Shown piece after piece: positions 1 to 8,481 of a DNA stretch of 64,000 nucleotides. The notes below the pieces were generated by a model. The model was not told where the DNA came from. It saw only the letters and a program-made list of their open reading frames with translations, and did not search any database. The stretch lies in NCBI RefSeq assembly GCF_001723355.1, contig NZ_LPWE01000011.1, forward strand, positions 508,968 through 572,967, written 5' to 3'. A program made the translations under genes and the position numbers. Position 1 is the first letter of the stretch, and the number at the start of each line of letters is the position of its first letter. The stretch is from Methyloceanibacter stevinii (GTDB lineage Bacteria > Pseudomonadota > Alphaproteobacteria > Rhizobiales > Methyloligellaceae).

Positions 1-1690
1 CGCGGACGTTGCCGGGCCACTGGTAGCGCATGAGCAACTCCATCGCGTCGTCGGCAATGTGCGGGCAGTTCCCCAGCTTCTGGGACTCCTGTTCGAGAAG
101 CCGGCTAATGATGTGGCTGCGATCCTGCCGGTCCCGTAGAGGTGGAAGGAAAAGCGTCGCGCCGCACAAACGATAAAACAGATCCTCGCGGAATAGCCCT
201 TCCAGGATGAGCTTGCGTAGGTCTCGGTGCGAGGCGCTGATCACCGTTAGGTCGACGGGCACATGCGTACTGGCGCCGAGCGGCAGCACCTCCCGTTCCG
301 ATAACACGCGCAGTAGTCGTGTTTGCAGGTGCAGAGGCATGTCTCCAATCTCGTCGAGGAACAGAGTTCCGCCATCAGCCTGTTGGATGAGGCCCTTTTT
401 GCCTTTGCCGCGCCCGCCTGTAAACGTTCCTGCGGTGTAGCCGAACAGTTCGCTCTCGATTAACGTCTCAGGCAGCGCCGCGCAGTTGACTGCAATAAAC
501 GCTTTCCCCGCACGCTCACTTGAGAGGTGGCAGGCTCGCGCCAGAACCTCCTTGCCTGTGCCCGTCTCGCCCCGGACGAAGATGCTGACCTGCTTGTCGA
601 CTAGTCTGCGGGCGTGATCGAGTAGATGCGTCATGCGCTGGTCGTCGCCGGCGAGTTCGTTGAGTGCGGAATAATCCGAGCGCGTGGTAGCGCGGCTCTG
701 CGGCTTGCCCGTGCGGGCAACGGTCCGTGGGGCTACGACGGACGCGCACAGGATCTGCCCATCGGCCGTCGTTAGAACATGTCGCTCTGACGTCGACTGC
801 GTGCGCATCATATTCCAGACCTCGTCCGGCGTGCAGCTGCAGACCTCGGACAGATGCCGGTCAGCCAGTGAACTGGCGTTGCCATGTTGGGGTTGGCTAT
901 TGCTCGGATCGCCTCCGAGCTGGCGCAGCGCAGTCGAGGTCGCGCCGACAATTGTGCCGTCGCGATCCAGCGCCAGCATCATGTCGGTGCACACTTCGAG
1001 CAGCTCCGAGGCGGTGCCGAGCCGCAGGATCCAACAGTCGCGGAAGTGGCGCATGAAACTCGCGCCCTCGATGACTTGGCTGTAGAACATCGTAAGGTAC
1101 GCAGCCAAGCTGTAGTTGCCGTGCGACGTCGGAGTTGGAAGGGCGGAGACATTCAGAACGCCCATGAAATTTCCAGTCGCATCGAACAACGGAGCGCTAT
1201 CGCAGCTCAAGCTAATGTTGCCCGCAAAGAAATGCTCATCGTGATGGCATGTGAGCGCCGTGCGCTCATGGATGCAGGTGCCGATGCCATTGGTTCCCGC
1301 GTATGTCTCGTGCCAGTTTGCACCAGCGAGTAGACCGGCTTCACCCAGGCTGTCGCCCCAGCAGTCGGTGCCGAGTGAATCGACGACGACGCCGTCGGCG
1401 TCGGTGAGCAGCACGTAGCCTACGTCAGGTGCCTGCTTGAACAACTGGCCGATGCCTGCACGCGCAACATTTAGGAAGTCACCAATCCGCTCACAGCTTT
1501 GCGACAGGCGGTCGGCCGTCTCAACGTGCGGCGCGGGTTTCTCGCCCGGATTCAGGTGGAGCTCGTTTATGCAGCGAAACCACGAACGATGGATGATGTT
1601 CTGGTTGTCGCCCGTCTTGAGCGGCGGCGCAGGAGTGGCCGCGACCTTCATGACTCGGTCGAAGTGATCTCGATCAGATCTCACAAACAT
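1..1690 (-). CDS. AcoR-like sigma-54-dependent activator (3' end outside window)
   Basis: Bacterial enhancer-binding protein that would open sigma-54 promoters. The reverse strand reads without a stop from 1690 to the left edge. Seen: an SWFRC motif near residue 40 as in AcoR, a GAF-like sensor region (about residues 65-200), a PAS-like stretch, then the AAA+ domain with Walker A GETGTGKE (about residue 373), a GTFTGG version of the GAFTGA loop, Walker B LFLDEIGD, the EDLFYRL arginine-finger region and WPGNVR at the edge. The Fis-type DNA-binding domain must lie outside. A GAGGAGGAG ribosome site lies directly against the ATG at 1690, so GTG at 1684 may be the true start. It is divergent from a sigma-54 promoter. 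GTFTGG departs from the usual GAFTGA. Confidence 0.9.
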   Translation of the reverse strand, partial: MFVRSDRDHFDRVMKVAATPAPPLKTGDNQNIIHRSWFRCINELHLNPGEKPAPHVETADRLSQSCERIGDFLNVARAGIGQLFKQAPDVGYVLLTDADGVVVDSLGTDCWGDSLGEAGLLAGANWHETYAGTNGIGTCIHERTALTCHHDEHFFAGNISLSCDSAPLFDATGNFMGVLNVSALPTPTSHGNYSLAAYLTMFYSQVIEGASFMRHFRDCWILRLGTASELLEVCTDMMLALDRDGTIVGATSTALRQLGGDPSNSQPQHGNASSLADRHLSEVCSCTPDEVWNMMRTQSTSERHVLTTADGQILCASVVAPRTVARTGKPQSRATTRSDYSALNELAGDDQRMTHLLDHARRLVDKQVSIFVRGETGTGKEVLARACHLSSERAGKAFIAVNCAALPETLIESELFGYTAGTFTGGRGKGKKGLIQQADGGTLFLDEIGDMPLHLQTRLLRVLSEREVLPLGASTHVPVDLTVISASHRDLRKLILEGLFREDLFYRLCGATLFLPPLRDRQDRSHIISRLLEQESQKLGNCPHIADDAMELLMRYQWPGNVR

Positions 1691-1869
1691 CTCCTCCTCG
1701 GAATGCCGATGAATTTTAGCAACGTCGTTGTGTCGCAGTTGACTTTGTTGTCGAGGCATTCTCACATCCATTATGCTATGAGACGGTGCGGACGTCTAAT
1801 TTTTGTCCGATGCAGTCGTTTGGCGGCAAAAGATAGTCGGCTCTAAGGCCGGAGACGGCTCCCTGCCAC

Positions 1870-1903
1870 CACGAGGTACAAGTCCCAGCACGAGGTACAA
1901 GTC
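1870..1903. repeat. Tandem 15-bp direct repeat
   Basis: CACGAGGTACAAGTC occurs at 1870-1884 and again at 1889-1903, separated by CCAG. It lies between the divergent activator gene and the sigma-54 promoter. It could be a regulator site or a simple duplication; no function can be assigned. Confidence 0.8.
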
Positions 1904-1986
1904 GCGGCGGTATGGCGCTCGTCTTTAAGCGAGAGCATCCAGCGACAGCAGGCGCTCGAAGAGTCGCAACAGGCGAAGCTGCACGC

Positions 1987-2012
1987 GCTACAGGTGTAGC
2001 CCTACGCTACAC
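1987..2012. promoter_or_regulatory. Predicted upstream activator site for the sigma-54 promoter
   Basis: GCTACA-GG-TGTAGC (1987-2000) is a perfect dyad, and the overlapping GTGTAGC-CCTAC-GCTACAC (1994-2012) is a second one, so three half-sites are phased here. They end about 135-150 bp upstream of the -24 element, normal for an enhancer. The same motif recurs upstream of the second sigma-54 promoter (5278-5314). Binding by the divergent AcoR-like protein is inferred. Confidence 0.65.
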
Positions 2013-2146
2013 AGCCTGCCGCTGGGCCCATCACACCAGCGAAATTCCGCCGGCACGGGCCAGCGTAGGAAAAATCATTTTGTAACAAGGTGGTGTTCCC
2101 CCGCTGGCGGTCGCCGTGACACTGTGCCCCGTGGTTTGCGAGCAAG

Positions 2147-2162
2147 TGGCACGGCGCTTGCG
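2147..2162 (+). promoter_or_regulatory. Sigma-54 (-24/-12) promoter for the Rieske-alcohol dehydrogenase unit
   Basis: TGGCACG-GCGC-TTGC matches the RpoN consensus, with GG (2148-2149) and GC (2160-2161) exactly 10 bp apart. It points toward the Rieske gene at 2639. Transcription should start near 2173, which leaves a leader of about 465 nt. The divergent activator gene supports the call. Confidence 0.85.
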
Positions 2163-2638
2163 GAATGTCTGCCAATGTTAACTGCGTGGCGACTCACATG
2201 GTACTTCGCGGTCCATCACTAGCGTGCGGCGGGGGCATGAGCGTGCATCGTGCAAACGCGCGCGTGGTCGTTGCGCTCTCTAGTATGCGCAAGCCGTGGT
2301 TGGGGCCATTGCGAGTGCACCGCCGGCGTGGTCGTTACCTGGCAATTCTTCTGCAAGCGTGGCGGGGAAGGCGGCGGTTACCGTCGCGAAGCACAGCACA
2401 TTGTTTGGCGACGGTTGCTGTGCGCGCCGCCCTTCGTCGGCGCGGGCTAGGCTGATGGCTATGAATCGCAGCACGACCGGCGATATCGCAGGGCTCAGAC
2501 CATCCGAAACGATTCCGGCAGCAGAGGCGGATTCCTTCGCCTCCCAACCGTAGGAGCTTTGTTGCGAGATTGAGAACCGCGGCGGCAACGACCGTCGTCA
2601 AGACTAGAGAAGACGACAAACTTTGGAGGAAGCGAACT
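2163..2638 (+). other. Long untranslated leader of the Rieske gene
   Basis: About 470 bases between the sigma-54 promoter and the Rieske start. Several reading frames are open but none has a convincing ribosome site or a recognisable product. GGAGGA at 2625-2630 serves the GTG start at 2639. I see no terminator or known riboswitch. Confidence 0.5.
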
Positions 2639-3250
2639 GTGAGTGAGAAGACGAGGTCGGCTTGTGGTTGCCGACCGCTGGAATATATTTCATGCGGAAG
2701 GCGCAGCCTTCTTGTTGGTGCGCTGTCGAGCTTGGCGATACCGGCTCTGCCGAGCGCGCTGGCCAATGCCGCTCTCGATGCCGCAAGCATGCGTCCCCAA
2801 CCCGGCGATCTCCTGGTGTTCATGATAGGGGAGAACCAGGGCGAGACGATCGCGCCGTCTCAGGTGGAAGTGGGGGCCAGGCCCATCCTGGCCTATCCCA
2901 TGGATCCGGTAACAAAGACCCTACGCGACGGATCTCGCTTCAACATTATCGCTGTCGGCCGGCTCGATCCCTCAGAGATCGAAGACGATACGAAGCCGCT
3001 TTCTGCCGATGGCGTCGTCGCCTACTCGGCCGTATGCACCCACAACGGCTGCATCATCACTGAGAACAACGACACGCACCACGAGTTCGTCTGCAATTGC
3101 CACGGGTCTACGTTCGACGTTGGTAACAAGGGAAAGATTGTCGTCGGGCCCGCAACCCGGCGACTGGCGATCCTTCCGCTGAAATTGGCGGATGGGAACG
3201 TGACGGTGGCGGCCGATTTCGACGGCCGCCTAGGGCCGCCGCGAGAGTGA
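2639..3250 (+). CDS. Exported Rieske [2Fe-2S] protein
   Basis: Periplasmic or membrane-anchored electron carrier of 203 residues. Rieske ligands are C133-T-H135 and C152-N-C154-H155; C138 (CTHNGC) and C154 would form the disulfide typical of bc1 and arsenite-oxidase Rieske proteins, suggesting a high-potential cluster. The N-terminus has a twin-arginine-like GRRSLLVG followed by a hydrophobic stretch ending PSALANA. GTG at 2639 is chosen because GGAGGA lies 8 nt upstream; the frame stays open to ATG 2570 without a ribosome site. The quinoprotein alcohol dehydrogenase starts 65 bp downstream in the same unit, so the protein may take electrons from it or from its cytochrome. It is not an oxygenase component: no catalytic domain is present. 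Confidence 0.88.
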   Translation: MSEKTRSACGCRPLEYISCGRRSLLVGALSSLAIPALPSALANAALDAASMRPQPGDLLVFMIGENQGETIAPSQVEVGARPILAYPMDPVTKTLRDGSRFNIIAVGRLDPSEIEDDTKPLSADGVVAYSAVCTHNGCIITENNDTHHEFVCNCHGSTFDVGNKGKIVVGPATRRLAILPLKLADGNVTVAADFDGRLGPPRE

Positions 3251-3315
3251 GAAAGGGGGGAACCCTTTCTCTCCGACAACAACGAAAAGTCTATGACCCA
3301 AGGAGAGGAATCGAA

Positions 3316-5054
3316 ATGAGAGTATTGAAGTTGCTAATGATGCTTGCTGTGGTAAGCGTGCCGGCCGTTTGTGCGGCGGAGCCAGGAGAGTACAGCACTG
3401 TTACCGACGAGCGCTTGGCCAATCCTGAGCCAGAAAACTGGCTTCTGACCAAGGGCAACTACGCGGGATGGAGCTACAGTTCGCTCGACCAGATCACAGC
3501 CCAGAATGTCTCCAAGCTGCGCCCTGTTTGGGCTGCGGCGACGGGCGTGACCTCAGGGCATGAAGCGCCGGCGATCGTCAACGGACGCTACATGTTCGTT
3601 GCTACGCCGAGCAACCAGGTATTGGCATTCGATGCCAAGACCGGCCGAACGCTGTGGACATACAAGCGCGAGATCGCGGAGGGCTTTAGTGCTTTGCACA
3701 TGACCAACCGAGGTGTGGCCCTGTGGGGCGACAACGTCTATGTCGCAAGCGTTGACTGCGTCCTGCAGGCGCTCGACGCTAAGACGGGCAAGCTCGTCTG
3801 GGAAGCCACCGCTTGCGATTGGCAGAAGCGGAGCGAGTACATCACCTCCGCGCCACTGGTCGTGAAGGGGAAGGTCATCGTCGGTCCCTCCGGCGGCGAG
3901 TTCGGTGTTCGAGGCTACCTCAAGGCTTTCGATGCCAAGACGGGCAAGGAGGAATGGACAACCTATTCAATTCCCGGACCCGGAGAGCCCGGTAACGAGA
4001 CGTGGCCGCAGGACGGCAAGTGGAAGAATGCCTGGAAGACCGGCGGCGGCACCATGTGGATGCCGGGCAACTACGACGCCAAAAACGACATCATCTATTG
4101 GGGTGTCGGCAATGGATCGCCTTGGCCCGGGGATCAACGCCCCGGCGACAACCTGTACCTGGCCTCGGTCATCTCCATCAATCCTGATAACGGCAAGATC
4201 CTCGGCCACTACCAGTACCACTGGAACGACTCCTGGGACTGGGCCGGCATGAACGCCCCCTCGTTGGTCAACTTCGAGAAGGACGGCAAGGAGGTTCCTG
4301 GCCTCATCACCGCTCAACGCAACGGCGTTCTCTACTGGCTCGATCGCAACGACAAGGGCGAGATCACGTACGACGCCTCTAAACAGTACGTAAAGAACAA
4401 CGTCTTCACGGGCTTCGATCCGAAGACGGGCCGTCCGACCTACAACGAGGATCACAAGCTCGGTACGGGCAAGAAGGTGACTTACTGCCCCAGCGTCTGG
4501 GGCGGCAAGGACTGGTTTTACCAAGCCTACAGCCCGAAGACCGGAACGCTCTACGTGCCCTTCAACGACAATCACTGCACGACGCTGGAGGGTGTGGTTC
4601 AGCCTGTGTTGCCGGGCCAGTGGTCAGCGGGCATCGATATCAAGTCGCTGAGACCGGATATCACCGAAGGTGCTCCCTACATCGGAGGCATCCAGGCTTG
4701 GAGCGTGAATGGACGCGACGAGCTTTGGAAGACTACGTATGAGAAATCCTGGAACTTTGGCTCGATCCTGGCGACTGCAGGTGATGTGATCTTCGCCGGC
4801 GGTACCAATGATCGCAAGTTCCGGCTTACGATGCCAAGAGCGGCGAACTTCTCTGGGAGTTTCCCACGCCCTCCGGCATCATTTCGCCGCCCGTTAGCTA
4901 CGAGATCGACGGCAAACAATACATCGCCGTCGTTTCCGGCTATGGCGTCGACATCAATTGGATCCAGAGCAAGATGCACGAGTCCAACGGGTGGGAGGCG
5001 AAGGTCCCCGAAGGCGGATCCGTGTGGGTGTTCGCGCTCGGTGACGAGGACTAG
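3316..5054 (+). CDS. PQQ-dependent alcohol dehydrogenase, frame broken once
   Basis: Periplasmic quinoprotein of the methanol/ethanol dehydrogenase family, about 579 residues once repaired. ATG 3316 follows AGGAGAGGAA and begins a Sec signal (MRVLKLLMMLAVV...CAA). Repeated propeller motifs (AFDAKTGRTLW, ALDAKTGKLVW, AFDAKTGKEEW) and YWGVGNGSPWPGDQRPG are visible. The active-site strand reads SWD308WA310: the catalytic Asp is present, and Ala two residues later is what calcium-type MxaF has, where lanthanide-type XoxF has Asp. There is no heme domain, so an external acceptor is needed. One G is missing at 4823-4824 (CGGCTT); restoring it gives AYDAKSGELLWEF and a normal C-terminus stopping at 5054. 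Unrepaired, the frame ends at 5082. Substrate unknown. Confidence 0.9.
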
Positions 5055-5092
5055 CGTTCTCCTCCCAAACGAACTGCGTTGACGTCCAACTG

Positions 5093-5127
5093 GCCTCCCC
5101 GTCCCTCAGACGGGGAGGCTTTTCTTT
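5093..5127 (+). terminator. Rho-independent terminator after the alcohol dehydrogenase
   Basis: Perfect 11-bp stem GCCTCCCCGTC / GACGGGGAGGC with loop CCTCA, followed by TTTTCTTT. It lies 39 bp after the repaired stop and separates this unit from the next sigma-54 unit. Confidence 0.93.
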
Positions 5128-5277
5128 GAGCGAGCCGCCTTGGTGTGCATCTGCAAACAGAGTCGCGGTCGGGTGCGGAGTTCGACGAGACGTCCGGTTC
5201 TAGCGGGGCAAGCGTTAGTTCCACGCCGCCCCCGTTGGATGAGCAATCCATCGATTCTGCGCTAGTCAGCCGGAAGA

Positions 5278-5314
5278 GCGACAGGTGTTGCGCGACCGGG
5301 GCTACAGGTGTTTC
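5278..5314. promoter_or_regulatory. Two predicted activator sites upstream of the second sigma-54 promoter
   Basis: GCGACAGGTGTTGC (5278-5291) and GCTACAGGTGTTTC (5301-5314) are near copies of the dyad GCTACAGGTGTAGC at 1987-2000. They sit 23 bp apart, about two helical turns, and 135-170 bp upstream of the -24 element, the same distance as at the first promoter. Binding of the AcoR-like activator is inferred. Confidence 0.6.
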
Positions 5315-5447
5315 CGCGCTTCCGCGCCAATTAACGCGCGGCACCATGTCGCGATCATTTGTGCAGGTGCGGCATCAAGACAGGAAACGTCGCTAGCGCA
5401 AGGACTTGTGGCTTGTTCTCCTAGTTTGGACACTGAATATTAAGAAT

Positions 5448-5463
5448 TGGCATAGCGCTTGCT
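5448..5463 (+). promoter_or_regulatory. Second sigma-54 (-24/-12) promoter
   Basis: TGGCATA-GCGC-TTGCT, with GG at 5449-5450 and GC at 5461-5462, again 10 bp apart. Start near 5474, leaving a leader of about 468 nt before the channel gene at 5942. Together with the shared upstream dyads, this points to co-regulation with the Rieske/alcohol dehydrogenase unit. Confidence 0.8.
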
Positions 5464-5941
5464 CATGTGAATGCATCGTGAATTTTCGAAGGTAGAAATG
5501 CGATGCCAGTGGTCCGTCAGTCCCGGGCCACGCCGAAAAGGGAAAGCGGCGAGCGGGACAATCCATTGCGGGAAGAGCTACTGCGGAACCACGCGTTCCG
5601 TGAGCTCGGCTGGCGTGGGCGTGATGCGCTTCCCGGCTTAGATCCGCACCTGTGCCTTCGATTCCAGACCGAAGTTCAGCGGCCAGCTTTCGCTCCCAGG
5701 CAGCTGCTCCGTGTATTCAGCATGCAGCGTATCTTGACGCTCGTCCGGCGAGCGATCGCCGGGGCGATCGGCTGCCCTGCATGCAGTCGAAATCCGAGCC
5801 GACTGGACGGGGATCCGGTCGCGTCGCGGTATAGCTTCGAGGCGCCTCGTTCAGGGCCGCCTTCAATAAGTCTCGAAGCGCACATTGCACCATCCGGTGC
5901 GTAGCAACGAGCCACACAAGTGAGATTGGGGGAAACTGAGA
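5464..5941 (+). other. Long leader of the outer-membrane channel gene
   Basis: A frame of 133 codons is open at 5503-5904 with GAAGG ten bases before its ATG, but its arginine- and proline-rich product has no recognisable family or composition of a real protein, so I do not call it. Nothing else is seen except GGGGGAAA just upstream of the ATG at 5942. Confidence 0.45.
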
Positions 5942-6832
5942 ATGAGTATCACATCGAGATTGCATTTGGGCAACAAGCGTGGACGCGCCGCCATCGGGGC
6001 CGCCATCTTGGCGATGTCCATGGCGTTGATGGTGGGAACTCCCGCCCGGGCGCAAACGACATTCGACGTTATCGGGCCAAAGGAATACGACCTTCCGGTC
6101 AACTTCGACCCGTTCAATGTGTTCGTTCAGTATGCGTATGTGCAGGACAACTCCAAGGTCTGGTCGAACAGCGGCGAGAGCATCGTGGGCGATGGATCGC
6201 AGGCGCTCGTCGGCCTGTCGAAATACGTTTATTTCTGGACGCCGGAGTTCAACCGAAACGTCGGCGTGGCTTGGGAGATCATCCAGCCGGAGATCTCCGT
6301 TCGCAACAGCAAGAGCCAGGCTAATCCGGACGGCAGCCAAGTCAGCGGCTTCGGCGACACGATTACCGGTTTTGCGACTTGGTTCAAACCGACGCCCGCC
6401 TCCACGCTCGGCGTCCAGTCGTTCGTGCAGATCCCGATCGGGGACACCGATGTCAGCGATCAGACCTGGAAAAACTTGTCCAGCGTTCTCTGGTACACGC
6501 CCATTGGCTCGGCGTTCGACTGGACGGGTAATGCGGGCTTCGTTTGGCAATCTTCAAAGCCCAGCCGCGTTCAACCCGCCATGCTGTATCACACCAACAA
6601 CCGCTTCGGCTGGCTGGCCACCGATTGGCTCGAGCCCTTCATCGCTCTGGACTACGAGTATATTGGGGCCTATGCGGGCTTTAACGAGGCGTGGTCCTTT
6701 GACGGTGGTCTCGGCTTCATGATCGACACCTTCGAGAACCAGTGGCTCACCTTGCGCTACTCCCAGAGTCTGGCCGGCAAGAACCACTCCTACAACGACA
6801 GCTGGAACTTGAAATACGCGGTTGTCTGGTAG
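5942..6832 (+). CDS. Outer-membrane beta-barrel channel, MetA-pathway phenol-degradation type
   Basis: Protein of 296 residues with a signal peptide ending PARAQ (about residue 38). The mature part is built of alternating aromatic beta-strands (VQYAYVQ, YVYFWTPEF, LEPFIALDYEYIGAY, WLTLRYSQSL, WNLKYAVVW), ending in an aromatic residue as barrels do. This matches the family found next to aromatic- and alcohol-degradation genes, thought to carry hydrophobic substrates across the outer membrane. It is driven by its own sigma-54 promoter and lies between the alcohol and aldehyde dehydrogenases, so substrate entry is a reasonable role. Specific cargo unknown. Confidence 0.8.
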   Translation: MSITSRLHLGNKRGRAAIGAAILAMSMALMVGTPARAQTTFDVIGPKEYDLPVNFDPFNVFVQYAYVQDNSKVWSNSGESIVGDGSQALVGLSKYVYFWTPEFNRNVGVAWEIIQPEISVRNSKSQANPDGSQVSGFGDTITGFATWFKPTPASTLGVQSFVQIPIGDTDVSDQTWKNLSSVLWYTPIGSAFDWTGNAGFVWQSSKPSRVQPAMLYHTNNRFGWLATDWLEPFIALDYEYIGAYAGFNEAWSFDGGLGFMIDTFENQWLTLRYSQSLAGKNHSYNDSWNLKYAVVW

Positions 6833-7017
6833 AGCCCGGCACGGTCGCGGACAATGGAAAGGAAACCGGTCCATCACAGCGTGATGTCGATTCGTAGGTC
6901 GTACGCCAACTGACAGGCCAAAATGCCGCGCGGAGCGGGCGTATCCATCCACTCCGCGCCGTTCCTGGCAACCAATGGCGGCAGCAACAGCACCTCGGAC
7001 ACCAGATCTGAGGGCAA

Positions 7018-8481
7018 GTGCAAGTTAGTGAGGAAGTAGTGCTTCAAGAAAGTCCGTATCAAAACTTTATCGGTGGCCGGTTTGCAGATACCGGAGACGA
7101 TGCGATCGACGTGTTCAACCCCGCGACGCAGGAGCGCCTCGAGTCGGTTCCTGACAGCTCCGCGGATACCGTGGACCGGGCCGTTCATGCAGCGCGAACG
7201 GCCCAAGCGGATTGGGAAAGATTGCCACCAATCGCCCGGGCTCGGCATTTGCGTGCGATTTCGGCAAAGCTACGCGAGAACGTGGACGAACTCGCCAAGA
7301 TTATCAGCCGGGAACAGGGCAAGATTCTCCCACTCGCCCAGGTCGAGGTGGAGTTCACCGCCGACTATATCGACTACATGGCCGAGTGGGCACGGCGCAT
7401 AGAGGGTGAAGTCATCTCGAGCGACCGTCCCGGCGAAAGCATTTTTCTTCACCGAAAGGCGATCGGCGTCGTCGCGGGCATCATCCCGTGGAACTTCCCG
7501 CTGTTCCTGATTGCGCGCAAGATGGCGCCGGCCCTGGTTACTGGCAACACCATCGTCGTCAAGTCGAGCGAGGAAACGCCGCTCAACGCCTTCGCTTTCT
7601 CTAAGTTGGTTGCCGAGACTGACCTGCCGCCGGGCGTGTTCAATCACATCAGCGGGACGGGATCGGGCCCCGGCGCGGCCTTGTCGCGCCACCCCGACGT
7701 CGATCTGATCAGCTTCACGGGCAGTGTCGAGACGGGTTTGCGTATCATGCAGGCTGCAGCCGCCAATCTCACACGCGTCAACCTGGAACTCGGTGGAAAG
7801 GCTCCCGCCATCGTGCTGGCCGACGCCGACCTCGGTCTTGCTGCAAAGGCAGTCTACGACTCGCGCATGACCAATACGGGGCAACTTTGCAACTGCGCCG
7901 AGCGTGTTTACGTGGAGCGCAGGATCGCCGACGAGTTCGTTGACCGGCTTGCACAGCTGATGCGGGACACCCGGTATGGCGATCCTCTGTCGAACGAAGA
8001 TCTCGACATGGGGCCGCTCGTCAATGAGGTGGGACTCAAAAAGGTGGCCGGCATGGTGGAGCGCGCGAAAGGCGACGGCGCCACGGTCGTCGTCGGTGGC
8101 GGGCCGGCCGACGTTCCGCGGGGCCACCACTATCAGCCAACGATTCTGACCGATTGCCGTGCCGACATGGAGATTATGCGCAAGGAGATATTCGGCCCTG
8201 TCTTACCGATACAGGCGGTAGACAGCGTCGATGAAGCGATCGCGCTGGCCAACGATTCCGAATATGGACTGACGTCATCGATATTCACAAACGATCTCAG
8301 TACAGCCATGCGCGCGACGCGCGAATTACGATTCGGCGAGACCTACATCAATCGCGAGCACTTCGAGGCGATGCAGGGCTTCCATGCAGGTCGACGTAAG
8401 TCGGGCATCGGCGGTGCTGACGGCAAGCACGGTCTCTACGAGTACACCGAGACGCAAATCGTCTATATGCAGCACGGATAG
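7018..8481 (+). CDS. aldA: NAD-dependent aldehyde dehydrogenase, AldA (lactaldehyde/glycolaldehyde) type
   Basis: Oxidises a hydroxy-aldehyde to the acid in the cytoplasm. The 487-residue protein is very close to E. coli AldA throughout: FTADYIDYMAEWARR, PWNFPLFLIARKMAPAL, LELGGKAPAIV with Glu257, GQLC291NCAERVYV with the catalytic Cys, and FEAMQGFHAGRRKSGIGGADGKHG at the end. GTG 7018 follows GAGGG; GTG 7039 behind GAGGA would give a length closer to AldA. This family includes hydroxyisobutyraldehyde dehydrogenase (MpdC) of tert-butanol degraders, so its position between an alcohol dehydrogenase and a 2-hydroxyisobutyryl-CoA mutase locus fits that role. Exact substrate not proven. Confidence 0.92.
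   Translation: MQVSEEVVLQESPYQNFIGGRFADTGDDAIDVFNPATQERLESVPDSSADTVDRAVHAARTAQADWERLPPIARARHLRAISAKLRENVDELAKIISREQGKILPLAQVEVEFTADYIDYMAEWARRIEGEVISSDRPGESIFLHRKAIGVVAGIIPWNFPLFLIARKMAPALVTGNTIVVKSSEETPLNAFAFSKLVAETDLPPGVFNHISGTGSGPGAALSRHPDVDLISFTGSVETGLRIMQAAAANLTRVNLELGGKAPAIVLADADLGLAAKAVYDSRMTNTGQLCNCAERVYVERRIADEFVDRLAQLMRDTRYGDPLSNEDLDMGPLVNEVGLKKVAGMVERAKGDGATVVVGGGPADVPRGHHYQPTILTDCRADMEIMRKEIFGPVLPIQAVDSVDEAIALANDSEYGLTSSIFTNDLSTAMRATRELRFGETYINREHFEAMQGFHAGRRKSGIGGADGKHGLYEYTETQIVYMQHG

Noticed and set aside
5503-5904. Open frame of 133 codons in the leader before the channel gene
   Set aside because: A ribosome-like GAAGG is present, but the product is Arg/Pro-rich without any recognisable family, as is common in shadow frames of G+C-rich DNA.
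6874-7248. Minus-strand frame of 124 codons before and within aldA
   Set aside because: The part outside aldA looks somewhat protein-like, but it starts inside aldA, has no ribosome site and no known family; possibly a relic.
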